NCBI GenBank assembly: GCA_938084055.1 | Contig: CALKDK010000010.1 | Span: 1-64,000, forward strand | DNA from: an uncultured Luminiphilus sp. | GTDB taxonomy: Bacteria; Pseudomonadota; Gammaproteobacteria; Pseudomonadales; Halieaceae | Length of the DNA: 64,000 nucleotides | Direction: 5' to 3' | Shown here: in pieces, positions 9,017 to 18,205 of the stretch | Layout of the letters: the number at the start of each line of letters is the position of its first letter | Numbering within the stretch: the stretch's first letter is position 1 | Position numbers and translations under genes: made by a program | The notes under the pieces: model-generated | Told to the model about the DNA's origin: nothing | Databases searched by the model: none | What the model saw: only the letters and a program-made list of their open reading frames with translations

Positions 9017-9730
9017 TCAGCGCAGTAACCACCCGAGAAAACTGGTCCGTGGTTTGGCGGCGTAGGGCGCCACCATCTGTACCGCGTGGTCGACTGGAAT
9101 CAGGAATATATTCAGGGTGTTGAAGGCGGGCTTGAAGGCCTCAATGATGTTACCCCCGTCATCATAGAAGGCCAGGTGCCCGCCCCAGTTTTCGTCCCAA
9201 TCAGGCGTCATACTGAGTATCCACGCCGCGACCCGGTCGTGGGTTGGATGGCGGTCGGCGTGTTTGGTAAGAAAGTGCCCGCGACTGTACCAACTGGCGT
9301 AGCTGTCAGAGGTGCGAATATCTGTGCGCCCGGTTAGGGCGCGCATAAAGCTGAGGAAGCCTTCGCCGGTTACCCAATCATTCACCCCGTGCATGGGATG
9401 GCCCTGGTTCTCGCCATTTTTTATCGCCTGGCTGATGTAGTACTGCCAGAACACATATTGAAACTCTCGCCCCGCACGACGATAGAGGTTGCCCATAAAG
9501 CGCTGCTGTTGTTGGGGCGCAAGTGCTTTGAATTGCTGTTCGCTGCTCTCGAAGTTCTCGGCGCCCTCGTTGTAGGTCAGGTACCACTGGTCGTGGTTTA
9601 ACAGCAGTGCATGTAGCTGTCGCGCTGTCGCGTCTGTGGCGAATTCTGGGATCTGGAGTCGTCCCGTTGCGCTGAGTTGCTCAGACAACGAGGCCGGATC
9701 ATGAGCAGGATTGATTTCAAATTCTGTCAT
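9017..9730 (-). CDS. 2OG-Fe(II) oxygenase (prolyl-hydroxylase-like)
   Basis: A 237-residue protein with the Fe(II) facial triad of 2-oxoglutarate oxygenases: HADRHP supplies the His-x-Asp and VDHAVQMVAPYA the distal His, followed by an Arg in PRTSFLGWL that fits 2OG binding. The double-stranded beta-helix region (residues about 125-237) resembles prolyl 4-hydroxylase alpha-subunit domains. No signal peptide is seen. It would hydroxylate a protein or small-molecule substrate, unknown here. It is followed by the PQQ dehydrogenase gene pair in the same direction after about 220 bases, with no evidence of coupling. Confidence 0.82.
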   Translation of the reverse strand: MTEFEINPAHDPASLSEQLSATGRLQIPEFATDATARQLHALLLNHDQWYLTYNEGAENFESSEQQFKALAPQQQQRFMGNLYRRAGREFQYVFWQYYISQAIKNGENQGHPMHGVNDWVTGEGFLSFMRALTGRTDIRTSDSYASWYSRGHFLTKHADRHPTHDRVAAWILSMTPDWDENWGGHLAFYDDGGNIIEAFKPAFNTLNIFLIPVDHAVQMVAPYAAKPRTSFLGWLLR

Positions 9731-9804
9731 TGCATTGGATGCCGATCACGTCAGTGTTGAGCATACGCTATCCCGGCCTCGCCTGCGTTTCAGCGCTGTT
9801 GGCC

Positions 9805-10317
9805 CTACCAGTGTTGGGTCCCGGGCTCGCCCTTGAAGGGTCCCACGACACGATCTGTGATCCAGCCCCCGTAGAACACGCCGGGCTGGGGACGCACCCG
9901 TTCTCCATTCACCCAGCAGCAAACCCTGTCGGGATAGAAAGAGACGTGGCCATCGATGGCAGCGAAAGCAGCGACGGGGTTCCGGTACTGCCAGCCCACC
10001 GCTTCAGGATCTGTTTTTCTGGCGAGGGAGAAATAATTTGCGCTCCCCTTCCACTCGCAGAATGTTTGTCTATGGATGTCCCGCAACGCGTCCCAGTTCA
10101 CGTCTCGCTCAGGAATATAATAGGTTGGGGGATGCGCGGTTTCCAGCACGCGAAGCGTTGAACGACTGCTGGCAATGGGTATATCCCCGACGCTGACGTC
10201 AACCTGCTCATCGCTTGGCTTCAGTACGGGAGGTCGAGGGTAGTCCCATACCGATTCCTGTCCGGGGCCTGGCTGCAGGGCAAAGTCCGGTCGGGTTGTA
10301 CCTGTAAACTGCCACAT
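9805..10317 (-). CDS. DUF427 domain protein
   Basis: About 170 residues, starting at the ATG at 10317, which has GGGGGAG about eight bases upstream. The segment ALRDIHRQTFCEWKGSANYFSL and the later AFAAIDGHVSFYPDRVCCWVNGERV match my memory of DUF427 proteins, small beta-rich cytosolic proteins of unknown biochemical role. It lies between the ridA and oxygenase genes on the same strand. No catalytic residues can be assigned. Confidence 0.75.
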   Translation of the reverse strand: MWQFTGTTRPDFALQPGPGQESVWDYPRPPVLKPSDEQVDVSVGDIPIASSRSTLRVLETAHPPTYYIPERDVNWDALRDIHRQTFCEWKGSANYFSLARKTDPEAVGWQYRNPVAAFAAIDGHVSFYPDRVCCWVNGERVRPQPGVFYGGWITDRVVGPFKGEPGTQHW

Positions 10318-10423
10318 CACTGGCACTCCCCCGGGGCTGATTCCACGTCAGCGGTTTGACGGTTCCTAGCCGCCGCCGAAGCAACATGTTGTGGGGTTCG
10401 CGGGGCCAAAGGATTCATCCCCC

Positions 10424-10810
10424 TCATGTCGTGGTGGCGATGGCTTCAATTTCGATCATGAGTTCGGGCAATGCCAGGGCACGAACCTCAACAATAGTGT
10501 CAGCCGGATAGGGTTCCGAAAACCATTGGCTGCGTAGCCCCACAATACGCTCGAAGTAACCCATATCGGTGAGGTATATCGTGACCTTTATAACCTTTGA
10601 CAGATCTGAGCCGCCAGCAATGAGGGTTCTCTCCAGCGCCTCGAACGTGGCCCGGGCTTGTACATCGAAGTCTCCCACCCCAAGCAATTCGCCGCTTTCG
10701 CTAATGGCCGCATGCCCGGACAGGAAGAGCAGTCCGTTGACCTCAAAGCCAGGAGAAATATGGAACGGTGCAAGGGGATCGGGGTGGAGCTGAACCTGCT
10801 TGGCAGTCAT
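10424..10810 (-). CDS. RidA family protein (YjgF/YER057c/UK114)
   Basis: A 128-residue protein with the RidA core: GLLFLSGHAAIS near the start, the LIAGGSDLSKVIKVTIYLTDM segment, and a C-terminal VRALALPELMIEIEAIA containing the conserved Arg that binds the imine carboxylate. RidA proteins hydrolyse reactive enamines and imines made by PLP enzymes; some subgroups have other roles. It is divergent from the amidohydrolase at 11035 across about 220 bases in which I see no specific site. Confidence 0.88.
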   Translation of the reverse strand: MTAKQVQLHPDPLAPFHISPGFEVNGLLFLSGHAAISESGELLGVGDFDVQARATFEALERTLIAGGSDLSKVIKVTIYLTDMGYFERIVGLRSQWFSEPYPADTIVEVRALALPELMIEIEAIATTT

Positions 10811-11034
10811 GGTTTGTTATCCTGTGTTGCCGCCGTAATGAAAGGCTTGTGGCGAGCGCGAATACACCCGCCTTCAGAGTATGTACGGTTATTGACTGAA
10901 AAAGATCAGTGACCGGCGTTGTGCGGGCCGGTCCGCTGTTGCTGGATCCCTGTTTTTAAGCCAGCCAGCCGGTGAGACAGAGAGGGCGGTATGCTGCCCA
11001 TGTGGCAACGCCTGTTTTTCAATCGGGGAGATCT

Positions 11035-12654
11035 ATGGGAATCAAGCTTGGTAAGTTTATCGTCACCGTTGTATTGGTCTCGCAGGTCGCTCAGGCGTAT
11101 GAGCCGGGGGATGAGGGCGCGGCGCTTGCCCGCCACGCAGGTATCGCGTTGCCTGCGGCGGCACCTGATCGCCCGATGGGTGAGGGTGAGGGGCCTTTTG
11201 GTCGACTGGTCATAGAAAATGTCATGTTGGTCGATGGGTTGGGATCTCCACCCAGGGGGCCTGTTTTTATCGTTGTCGAGGCCGACCTGATTGCGGGCAT
11301 CCTTACATCGCCGCCCGATCCCGAGCCCGGTGAGCGTCGGTTGGATGCCAGGGGTATGACTGCGCTGCCCGGTTTTATCGACGGGCATGCCCATATTGGC
11401 AGCCCCTTTCAAGGACTGGCGGGGCCAATAACGCCACCCGAGTACGTGTTCAAGCTTTGGCTCGCCCATGGGATTACGACCGTGCGTGATGTGGGTTCAG
11501 TGATGGGCCTGGGCTGGACAGTGGCGCAGGCGGCCAGGAGCGCGGATAACCTTATAACCGCGCCGCGAATTGTGCCCTATGCGATGTTTCCGGGAGCAGA
11601 TTCCTCAGTATCGGCAGCAATCACCAGCGCCGAGGAGGCAAGGGCCTGGGTACGTGCTGTCAGGAAGCGGGGTGCTGCCGGGATTAAGGTGCGGGGTGGC
11701 ACCGAGGAAGCCCTCGCCGCAGTCTACGCCGAGGCCCATAACCAGGGGATGGGCACGGCGAGCCATCACGACCAGAATGGGGTTTACCATATGGATGTTT
11801 TGGACAGTGCCCGGTTGGGTCTGGACAGCATGGAACACTGGTATGGACTGCCGGAGGCGATGTTCAAGAATCGCACCATTCAGGACTACCCCGCGGCCTA
11901 TAACTACTCGGACGAGCAATGGCGTTTTGGCGAGGCCGGCCGGCTTTGGCTGCAGAGTGCAGAACCTGGCTCCGGCGTTTGGCGGGATACCATTGCTGAA
12001 CTGGTGTCCCTCGACTTTACGATCGTGCCAACATTCACGATTTACGAGGCAAATCGGGATGTCATGCGGGCCCGGCTGGCAGAGTGGCACAAGGACTACA
12101 CCTGGCCGGCTCTGGAGTCTTTTTTCCAGCCCAATCCCAAATTACACGGGTCTTACCACTTCGATTGGACCACCGGTCACGAGGTGGCCTGGCGCAATAA
12201 TTTCAACCGCTGGATGCTGTTCGTAAATGACTACAAAAATGCCGGTGGGCGAGTGGTTGCTGGCTCTGATGCGGGCTTTATTTTCAAGATCTACGGATTT
12301 GCCTTCATCAGGGAGCTCGAACTGCTTCAGGAGGCCGGGTTCCACCCTCTGGAGGTCGTCCAGGCCGCGACTCGAAACGGAGCGGAGCTGCTGGGCATGG
12401 CTGATCGCATTGGCGCGTTAACGCCGGGTCGGCAGGCTGATATCGTGCTGGTAGAGGGGAATCCAATTGCCAATTTTAAACTCCTGTACGGCACGGGCCA
12501 CTGGTACCTCGATCCGGACACCGGCGAGACCGGGCGGAAGGGAGGGGTTAGCCATACGATAAAATCTGGGGTGATTTACGATGCCAAAAGCCTGCTTGCC
12601 GATGTTGCCCGGATGGTAAGCGACGCCCGGGCTGCCGTTAATTCTGGTCCTTAG
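11035..12654 (+). CDS. Exported amidohydrolase
   Basis: A 539-residue metal-dependent hydrolase. The ATG at 11035 follows GGGGAG by four bases and opens a signal peptide (MGIKLGKFIVTVVLVSQVAQA). The amidohydrolase barrel shows the metal motif DGHAHIGSP, a Lys in GIKVRGG, His residues in ASHHDQ and MEHWYG, and the catalytic Asp in AGSDAGF. The composite beta-sandwich ends with GRQADIVLVEGNP. Family members cleave amide or ester bonds of dipeptides, lactones or cyclic amides in the periplasm; the substrate is not readable. It stands alone between divergent ridA and convergent ppc. Confidence 0.85.
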   Translation: MGIKLGKFIVTVVLVSQVAQAYEPGDEGAALARHAGIALPAAAPDRPMGEGEGPFGRLVIENVMLVDGLGSPPRGPVFIVVEADLIAGILTSPPDPEPGERRLDARGMTALPGFIDGHAHIGSPFQGLAGPITPPEYVFKLWLAHGITTVRDVGSVMGLGWTVAQAARSADNLITAPRIVPYAMFPGADSSVSAAITSAEEARAWVRAVRKRGAAGIKVRGGTEEALAAVYAEAHNQGMGTASHHDQNGVYHMDVLDSARLGLDSMEHWYGLPEAMFKNRTIQDYPAAYNYSDEQWRFGEAGRLWLQSAEPGSGVWRDTIAELVSLDFTIVPTFTIYEANRDVMRARLAEWHKDYTWPALESFFQPNPKLHGSYHFDWTTGHEVAWRNNFNRWMLFVNDYKNAGGRVVAGSDAGFIFKIYGFAFIRELELLQEAGFHPLEVVQAATRNGAELLGMADRIGALTPGRQADIVLVEGNPIANFKLLYGTGHWYLDPDTGETGRKGGVSHTIKSGVIYDAKSLLADVARMVSDARAAVNSGP

Positions 12655-12696
12655 CATGTGGGGCGCAGGTCCTATTGGGCTCGTCAGGATCGGTAA

Positions 12697-15315
12697 TCAG
12701 CCCGTGTTACGCATGCCGGCGGCGATGCCCGCGATAGTCACCATGAGGGCTCGTTCAGTCGCCCGGTCGGGGGCCAGGCGCTCGCGCCGCAGCAACTCGG
12801 CTTGCAGTAGGTTGAGTGGTTTGGTGTAGATGTCCCTTAGATCTATAGACGCGCGCCCCCAGCCGTTGTTTTCCAGCTCTGATTCCGCGTGGATGATATC
12901 GAGGAGGGTCGCTCGGTCGCGGACCAGCTGTTGACGCAGTGCCGTACCCAGCGTCGCCAGCTCGGGGGCGACCAGTAACTGGTCGTACAGTGCCGCAATG
13001 TTGATGTCTGACTTGGCAAAGACCATTTCCAGCATCGACAGCCTGGCATTGAAAAATGGCCATTGCTGAGCCATTTTTTGCAGGGTGGCGCGATGCCCCT
13101 CTTCCAGGGCCTGCGCCAGGGCGGCGCCTGCGCCCAGCCACGCGGGCAACATCAAGCGATTCTGCGACCAGGCAAATATCCAGGGGATCGCACGGAGGCT
13201 GGCAATGCCTCCGTCCGAGCGCCGGCGCGTGGGCCTGGAGCCCAAAGGTAGACTGGCCAGCTCCTGTTCTGGTGTCGCCTGCCGAAAATACGCTACAAAT
13301 TCCGGCTCATCCCTCACCCAGCGGCGGTAATCGGTGCAGGACGCACTGGCCAATGTATCCATTAGCGTGCGCCAATCTGAATGCGGCTGGGGGGGTGGTG
13401 AGAGATTGGCCTGGAGAATGGCGCTCGCATAGCGCCCCAGGGTGTTGACAGCAAGTGACGTCAGTCCGAGTTTAGTGCGAATCATTTCGCCCTGTTCCGT
13501 GACACGCAATCCGTTTACCAGCGAACCGGGGGGTTGCGACAACAGAGCGTCATGGGCCGGCGCACCCCCGCGACCAATACTGCCACCACGACCATGAAAC
13601 AGGTGCAATCCCACTCCAAATTCATCGCACACGTCCAGCAACAATTCCTGAGCCCGGTACTGAGCCCAGCCTGCTGCTAGCATGCCCGCATCCTTGGCGC
13701 TGTCTGAGTAGCCAATCATAACCATGATGCTGTGGCCGCAGCGAATCCTGTAGGCCGGATCGGATAAAAGCTCTGTCACTATGCCGGGGGCATTCTCGAG
13801 GTCATCGAGGGTCTCAAAAAGTGGTGCGACGGGGATGTCGGTGCTGCACCCCGTCGCTTTTAGCAACAGTTGCACGGCTAATACGTCAGATGCTTTAGCC
13901 GCCATGGAAATTACGTAGGCGCCGAGAGCGTCCCTGGGGGAACTGGCAATCACTTCCAGGGTATCGATGACTTCTTTGGTCTCCGCACTCGGGGTCCATG
14001 CCCGTGGCAGCAAGGGGCGCGGGTTGACCAGCTCACCTCGCAACCATTCGAGGCGCTCGACCTCACTCCACTTTTCGTAATCACCCAGGTCGAGGGACCG
14101 GGTAAGCTCTGAGAGCGCCTTGGTGTGACGTGCGCTTTCTTGGCGAACGTCGAGTCGGATAAGGTGGGGACCAAAGCAGTGGATCCTGCGCAGGGTATCC
14201 AACAGGTAGCCCTTGGCCAGTACATCGAGTCCGACCTGCTCCAATGACCGGTAGCAGGCATTCAGTGGACTAACGAGATCCTCCAAGGTCAGTGGGGCCG
14301 GGGGGCTATGACCCTCTAGCGCCCTTTCGATACCGAGTTTCTGGCGCCTCAACAGGTCGCGAATGGGCTTTAGTACCGCGCGGTAAGGTTCAAGCGCGCC
14401 CTTGGTTTGCTCTCGAAGGGTGTCTGATGCGGTGGTGACCGAAAGCTCTTCATACAGGCTGGCAATATCACGCTCCAGCAGCTCGCAGGCCTGCCACTGA
14501 GCGAGCAGCAGCACCTCGCGTGTCACTGCCGCCGTCACATTGGGGTTGCCGTCGCGATCACCACCGATCCAGCTCGAAATTTTGACGGGTGACCACGCTG
14601 CTGAGCGCGCTGGGATACCATGGCGGGCACAGGCCTGATCCACAGTTCTCAGAAATTTTGGCACGGCATCCCACAGTGAGTTTTCTATGACTGCAAAGCC
14701 CCATCGTGCCTCGTCAATGGGTGTGGGGCGGTCGGTTCGAAACTCCTCTGTATGCCAGATTTGGGTGATCAATTCCTTTAGGCGGGCCGCATCGGCAGGG
14801 TCCGGTAAACCCTCGGCTGTGGGTATTTCCAACCGACTCAGGCAATCGTTAATTTCGCCGTGCTTATGAATCAGGGTACGTCGGGTGATCTCTGTTGGGT
14901 GCGCGGTAAGGACGAGATCAATTGAAAGTGCAGCGACTACGGCATCAATGCGATCAGGGTCGTGAACGTCACTGAGGGAACTAAAGGCGTCCTCGAGGCT
15001 TGCGTCTGCCGAGAATGTTTGTGTGGTATTGCCGGCGACCGTGTGATGTTGTTCTGCGATATTGGCGAGGTTGAGGAAGTGGCTGAAAGCCTTGGCGACG
15101 TCGAGAATTTGTTTGTCATCGAGGTCTTGCAACAGCTTGCGCAACGCGTCCTGGTCGTCATCCTCCCGGCTCTGTTTCGACTGCTGCCGTATGGTTTCAA
15201 CAGCATCGAATAACCCGGGATCGCCCTGGGTCCGAATAACCTGTCCCAGAATATCCCCCAGCAGACGCACATTCATACGCAGTTGGGCGGTATCGTTGCT
15301 TGATTGCGTGGTCAT
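12697..15315 (-). CDS. ppc: Phosphoenolpyruvate carboxylase
   Basis: An 872-residue PEP carboxylase, which makes oxaloacetate from phosphoenolpyruvate and bicarbonate. Key blocks are the catalytic His in VLTAHPTEITRRT, MIGYSDSAKDAG, the Gly-rich loop FHGRGGSIGRGGAPAHDA, and the invariant C-terminal RNTG. It starts within the stop of hexR (four-base ATGA overlap), so hexR and ppc form one operon, tying anaplerosis to sugar-catabolism control. In phototrophs without a Calvin cycle such anaplerotic CO2 fixation can be significant; no RuBisCO gene is in the window. Confidence 0.96.
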   Translation of the reverse strand: MTTQSSNDTAQLRMNVRLLGDILGQVIRTQGDPGLFDAVETIRQQSKQSREDDDQDALRKLLQDLDDKQILDVAKAFSHFLNLANIAEQHHTVAGNTTQTFSADASLEDAFSSLSDVHDPDRIDAVVAALSIDLVLTAHPTEITRRTLIHKHGEINDCLSRLEIPTAEGLPDPADAARLKELITQIWHTEEFRTDRPTPIDEARWGFAVIENSLWDAVPKFLRTVDQACARHGIPARSAAWSPVKISSWIGGDRDGNPNVTAAVTREVLLLAQWQACELLERDIASLYEELSVTTASDTLREQTKGALEPYRAVLKPIRDLLRRQKLGIERALEGHSPPAPLTLEDLVSPLNACYRSLEQVGLDVLAKGYLLDTLRRIHCFGPHLIRLDVRQESARHTKALSELTRSLDLGDYEKWSEVERLEWLRGELVNPRPLLPRAWTPSAETKEVIDTLEVIASSPRDALGAYVISMAAKASDVLAVQLLLKATGCSTDIPVAPLFETLDDLENAPGIVTELLSDPAYRIRCGHSIMVMIGYSDSAKDAGMLAAGWAQYRAQELLLDVCDEFGVGLHLFHGRGGSIGRGGAPAHDALLSQPPGSLVNGLRVTEQGEMIRTKLGLTSLAVNTLGRYASAILQANLSPPPQPHSDWRTLMDTLASASCTDYRRWVRDEPEFVAYFRQATPEQELASLPLGSRPTRRRSDGGIASLRAIPWIFAWSQNRLMLPAWLGAGAALAQALEEGHRATLQKMAQQWPFFNARLSMLEMVFAKSDINIAALYDQLLVAPELATLGTALRQQLVRDRATLLDIIHAESELENNGWGRASIDLRDIYTKPLNLLQAELLRRERLAPDRATERALMVTIAGIAAGMRNTG

Positions 15316-16187
15316 GGCTTCCTACGTTTTTTCTGCTTCGGTAGGCGGGTGGGTAGAAGGCTTTCCTTCATTTTGGCGAGATGTTCGATCCCCGGTGCTC
15401 CCCGCTTCAGGGTGACGCCGGTAACCAGAATGTCGATGACTACCAAATGCACAATTCTCGAGGTCATGGGCAGGTAGTCTTCCGTGTTTTCGGGAGTATT
15501 TAGGCCTAGGACGCAATCACTGGTCAGGGCGAGGGGGGAGCCCTCGGCTGTCAGTGCAATTACGGTGGCGCCACTGTTGGCGGCAAGCTCTGCTGCTTCG
15601 ACAATGACGCGGGTGCGACCTGTATGTGAGATAAAGACAAACACATCGCCGGCTTGTCCGCCCGCGGAGAGCATCCTCAGCATCAGTGGATCGGTATGGG
15701 TCGTCACTGAAGTTTGGAAGCGGAAAAACTTGTGCTCTGCGTCACGGGCGACTGCCGCGGAGGTGCCGACGCCAAAAAAATAAATGCGTTGCGCAGTGTG
15801 CAGGTAGTTTACAGCCTGCTCAATAGCGCCGCTGGGAAGGTTTTCCCGCGCCAGCATCAGCGCGTTGATCGTGTTGTCCACCAGCTTTGACGGGTAGGTA
15901 TCGATGGTGTCGTCAGGGTCCACCACCTGGCTCATGTACTGCACGCCCGAGACCAGCGATCGAGCGAGCCAGATTTTAAAGTCGGGGTAGCCTGTTGCGC
16001 CCAGGCGCTTGCAGAAGCGATTGACCGAGGGTTCGCTGACACCCGCCTGCTGGGCGAGGATGGCAATACTGGCTCGGGTCGCCGCTTCCGGATCGGTCAG
16101 TACGACCTCGGCTATTTTCATGTCGGATTTACTCAGGTCGCCCAGGGCGGCCTGAATTTGCGCCAGTACGTTGCTCTCATTTTTCAT
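15312..16187 (-). CDS. hexR: HexR-type transcriptional regulator (RpiR family)
   Basis: A 291-residue RpiR-family regulator: an N-terminal helix-turn-helix (IAILAQQAGVSEPSVNRFCKRLGATGYPDFK, about residues 42-75) and a C-terminal SIS phosphosugar-binding domain (YFFGVGTSAAVARDAEHKFFR and VFISHTGRTRVIVEAA). HexR represses glycolytic and Entner-Doudoroff genes and is released by 2-keto-3-deoxy-6-phosphogluconate. The divergent gap gene, nearby edd-glk-eda-zwf-pgl operon and candidate operators support that role. It is followed by ppc with a four-base overlap. Confidence 0.9.
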   Translation of the reverse strand: MKNESNVLAQIQAALGDLSKSDMKIAEVVLTDPEAATRASIAILAQQAGVSEPSVNRFCKRLGATGYPDFKIWLARSLVSGVQYMSQVVDPDDTIDTYPSKLVDNTINALMLARENLPSGAIEQAVNYLHTAQRIYFFGVGTSAAVARDAEHKFFRFQTSVTTHTDPLMLRMLSAGGQAGDVFVFISHTGRTRVIVEAAELAANSGATVIALTAEGSPLALTSDCVLGLNTPENTEDYLPMTSRIVHLVVIDILVTGVTLKRGAPGIEHLAKMKESLLPTRLPKQKKRRKP

Positions 16188-16298
16188 CTAGGGGTGCTCT
16201 TGCAACTGTCTGTGGGGTTTTCACGACACAGTTTGGCAGGTCTTGTTTGTAATCATAACAAATATTAATCTTGCAAAAATATAAAAACTAAATAAATA

Positions 16299-16313
16299 TG
16301 TAATTAAATTTCA
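16299..16313. promoter_or_regulatory. Candidate HexR operator upstream of gap and hexR
   Basis: TGTAATTAAATTTCA differs at one position from the palindrome TGTAATTAAATTACA that I recall as the HexR consensus in gammaproteobacteria. It lies in the AT-rich divergent space between hexR and gap, 44 bases before the gap start codon, so it could control both genes. The consensus is from memory and binding is inferred. Confidence 0.6.
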
Positions 16314-16357
16314 TGCGGGCGTGGGCCAGCGTCACCGCTGCAAACGGAGCAAATGCC

Positions 16358-17389
16358 ATGATTAGAGTTGCTATAAACGGGTTTGGCCGGATCGGCCGCA
16401 ACGTACTTCGCGCCTATTTCGATCGGCCGGAACTGGCCAGTAATCTCCGCATCATTGCCATCAATGATTTGGGCGAGCCTGCGATTAATGCCCATCTGCT
16501 TGAATTTGATACGGCCCATGGTCGATTCTCGCATCCGGTTACCTCCGGCAGCGATTATCTGCAGGTGGGTAGTGAACGGATTACGGTTCTCAGTGAGCGG
16601 TCTCCGGAGCAGCTCCCCTGGGCTGAATTGCAGATCGATCTTGTGCTCGAGTGTACTGGGCTATTCACTGACAGGGTTTCAGCCAGCGGTCATTTGACGG
16701 CCGGAGCACAGCGCGTCCTCGTCTCTGCGCCCACCAAGGGTGCCGATGCCACCATCGTTTATGGCGTCAACCACGAGCAGCTGCGACCCGAGGATCGCGT
16801 TATCTCCAACGCCTCCTGTACCACAAACTGCCTGGCGCCGTTGGTCAGGCCCCTGCATGAGGAGATCGGTTTGGTGCAGGGTTTAATGACCACTGTTCAC
16901 GCGTACACCAATGACCAGAACCTGAATGACGTTTATCACAAGGACCTGTTCCGGGCCCGCGCAGCCGGCCAGAGTATGATTCCAACCGCGACCGGGGCTG
17001 CAACTGCAATTGGCCTGGTGCTGCCGGACCTGCAGGGTCGTCTCGATGGCCTGGCGGTTCGTGTTCCAACACTCAACGTGTCGCTTGTTGATCTCACGTT
17101 CACAGCGGCTCGTGGGACCAGTGTCGACGAAGTCAACAGCATCATGAAGGATGCAGCAGGCCGGGATGGCTTCGGCATCCTAGCCTGCAACGAGAAGCCA
17201 CTGGTTTCGATTGATTTCAATCACGATAGCCATTCAGCAAACTTTGACTGCAACCACACCCGTGTCGTCGGTGACCTCGTAAAGGTTCTGGCCTGGTATG
17301 ACAATGAGTGGGGTTTCTCAAATCGCATGCTGGACAACGCCCTGCAAATCGGCATGGTCGCCGGTCTGCCCTCAGAAGAAGCGGCCTGA
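16358..17389 (+). CDS. gap: Glyceraldehyde-3-phosphate dehydrogenase, type I
   Basis: A 343-residue enzyme beginning at the ATG at 16358, with GGAG eight bases upstream. The Rossmann motif INGFGRIGR, catalytic Cys in [25 protein letters not shown] and [12 protein letters not shown] are all present. It interconverts glyceraldehyde 3-phosphate and 1,3-bisphosphoglycerate, the step that receives one product of KDPG aldolase. Erythrose-4-phosphate dehydrogenase is a relative, but HAYTNDQ and IPTATGAA favour GAPDH. It is divergent from hexR, with a candidate HexR site between. Confidence 0.92.
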   Translation: MIRVAINGFGRIGRNVLRAYFDRPELASNLRIIAINDLGEPAINAHLLEFDTAHGRFSHPVTSGSDYLQVGSERITVLSERSPEQLPWAELQIDLVLECTGLFTDRVSASGHLTAGAQRVLVSAPTKGADATIVYGVNHEQLRPEDRVISNASCTTNCLAPLVRPLHEEIGLVQGLMTTVHAYTNDQNLNDVYHKDLFRARAAGQSMIPTATGAATAIGLVLPDLQGRLDGLAVRVPTLNVSLVDLTFTAARGTSVDEVNSIMKDAAGRDGFGILACNEKPLVSIDFNHDSHSANFDCNHTRVVGDLVKVLAWYDNEWGFSNRMLDNALQIGMVAGLPSEEAA

Positions 17390-17524
17390 CCTTCACCACA
17401 GGGTCTGTTCCCGCGCTGGGGCGCTGCTGCGTGCACAGGGTCCAGCCGTAGGCTGTGGATGCCTTTCCGCTCGCGGGCTGCCCATGCGGAGATTAAGCCT
17501 GCAAATTTTCTACAGCCGGACAAA

Positions 17525-18205
17525 TCAGGGTGCGTACCAAATATCAAACTTGCCGCGGGGTGGAAGAAACGCGGACACCGGTATCTCGGTCTGTGCCGTG
17601 CTGCTGCTGATCGACTTCACTACCTTGAGTTTGTCACCGCCAACAATATGTAGCGCCCCCCATCGACTGTCTTCGAGTCGCTTGCGAGTGAGTGAAATCC
17701 GGCGATGGGGCGCGGTTGTTGGTTGCGTCATAGCCACAGAATCGGTCGTTGTCATGACGTGGGTGATTTCTGCGCTGCAGGGAAAGAGTGATGCTGTATG
17801 ACCATCAAGCCCCATACCCAGTAGCACGACATCAAACGTGGGTAGCTGACTGACCAACCGCTCCACCTGCACTAGGTTATTCCCCTCGTCAGGAAAGTCC
17901 GGTGACAGACTGAGTAAATGTGCATCCGCGGCGTGGTCCTGCAACAGCAGCTCACGGACCATGCCCTCGTTGGAGTCACGGTGATTGCCGGCCACCCAGC
18001 GATCATCGGCCAGCAGCACCGTGATTTTATTCCAGGGCAATACGCTCCGCGCAAGCTTCCGGTACAGCCCGGCGGGCGTAGAGCCACCCGATATGACGAG
18101 GGTGGCGGCGCCCCTTCGCTGAAGGGCCTCCTCGAGGCGCTCTGATATTGCCTGACAGAGGCTCTCGTCCAGTGCCTCGGTCGTTGGGAACTGCCGTTCA
18201 GACAT
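17525..18205 (-). CDS. pgl: 6-phosphogluconolactonase
   Basis: A 226-residue protein of the Pgl/NagB-like family: [17 protein letters not shown] near the N-terminus, [22 protein letters not shown], and [13 protein letters not shown]. It hydrolyses 6-phosphogluconolactone to 6-phosphogluconate, linking Zwf to Edd. It is the last gene of edd-glk-eda-zwf-pgl, overlapping zwf by eight bases, and is convergent with gap. Confidence 0.93.
   Translation of the reverse strand: MSERQFPTTEALDESLCQAISERLEEALQRRGAATLVISGGSTPAGLYRKLARSVLPWNKITVLLADDRWVAGNHRDSNEGMVRELLLQDHAADAHLLSLSPDFPDEGNNLVQVERLVSQLPTFDVVLLGMGLDGHTASLFPCSAEITHVMTTTDSVAMTQPTTAPHRRISLTRKRLEDSRWGALHIVGGDKLKVVKSISSSTAQTEIPVSAFLPPRGKFDIWYAP

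Noticed and set aside
17390-17524. Terminator between gap and pgl
   Set aside because: Only an imperfect stem near TCCAGCC/GGCTGTGGA with no clear T-run; not strong enough to annotate.
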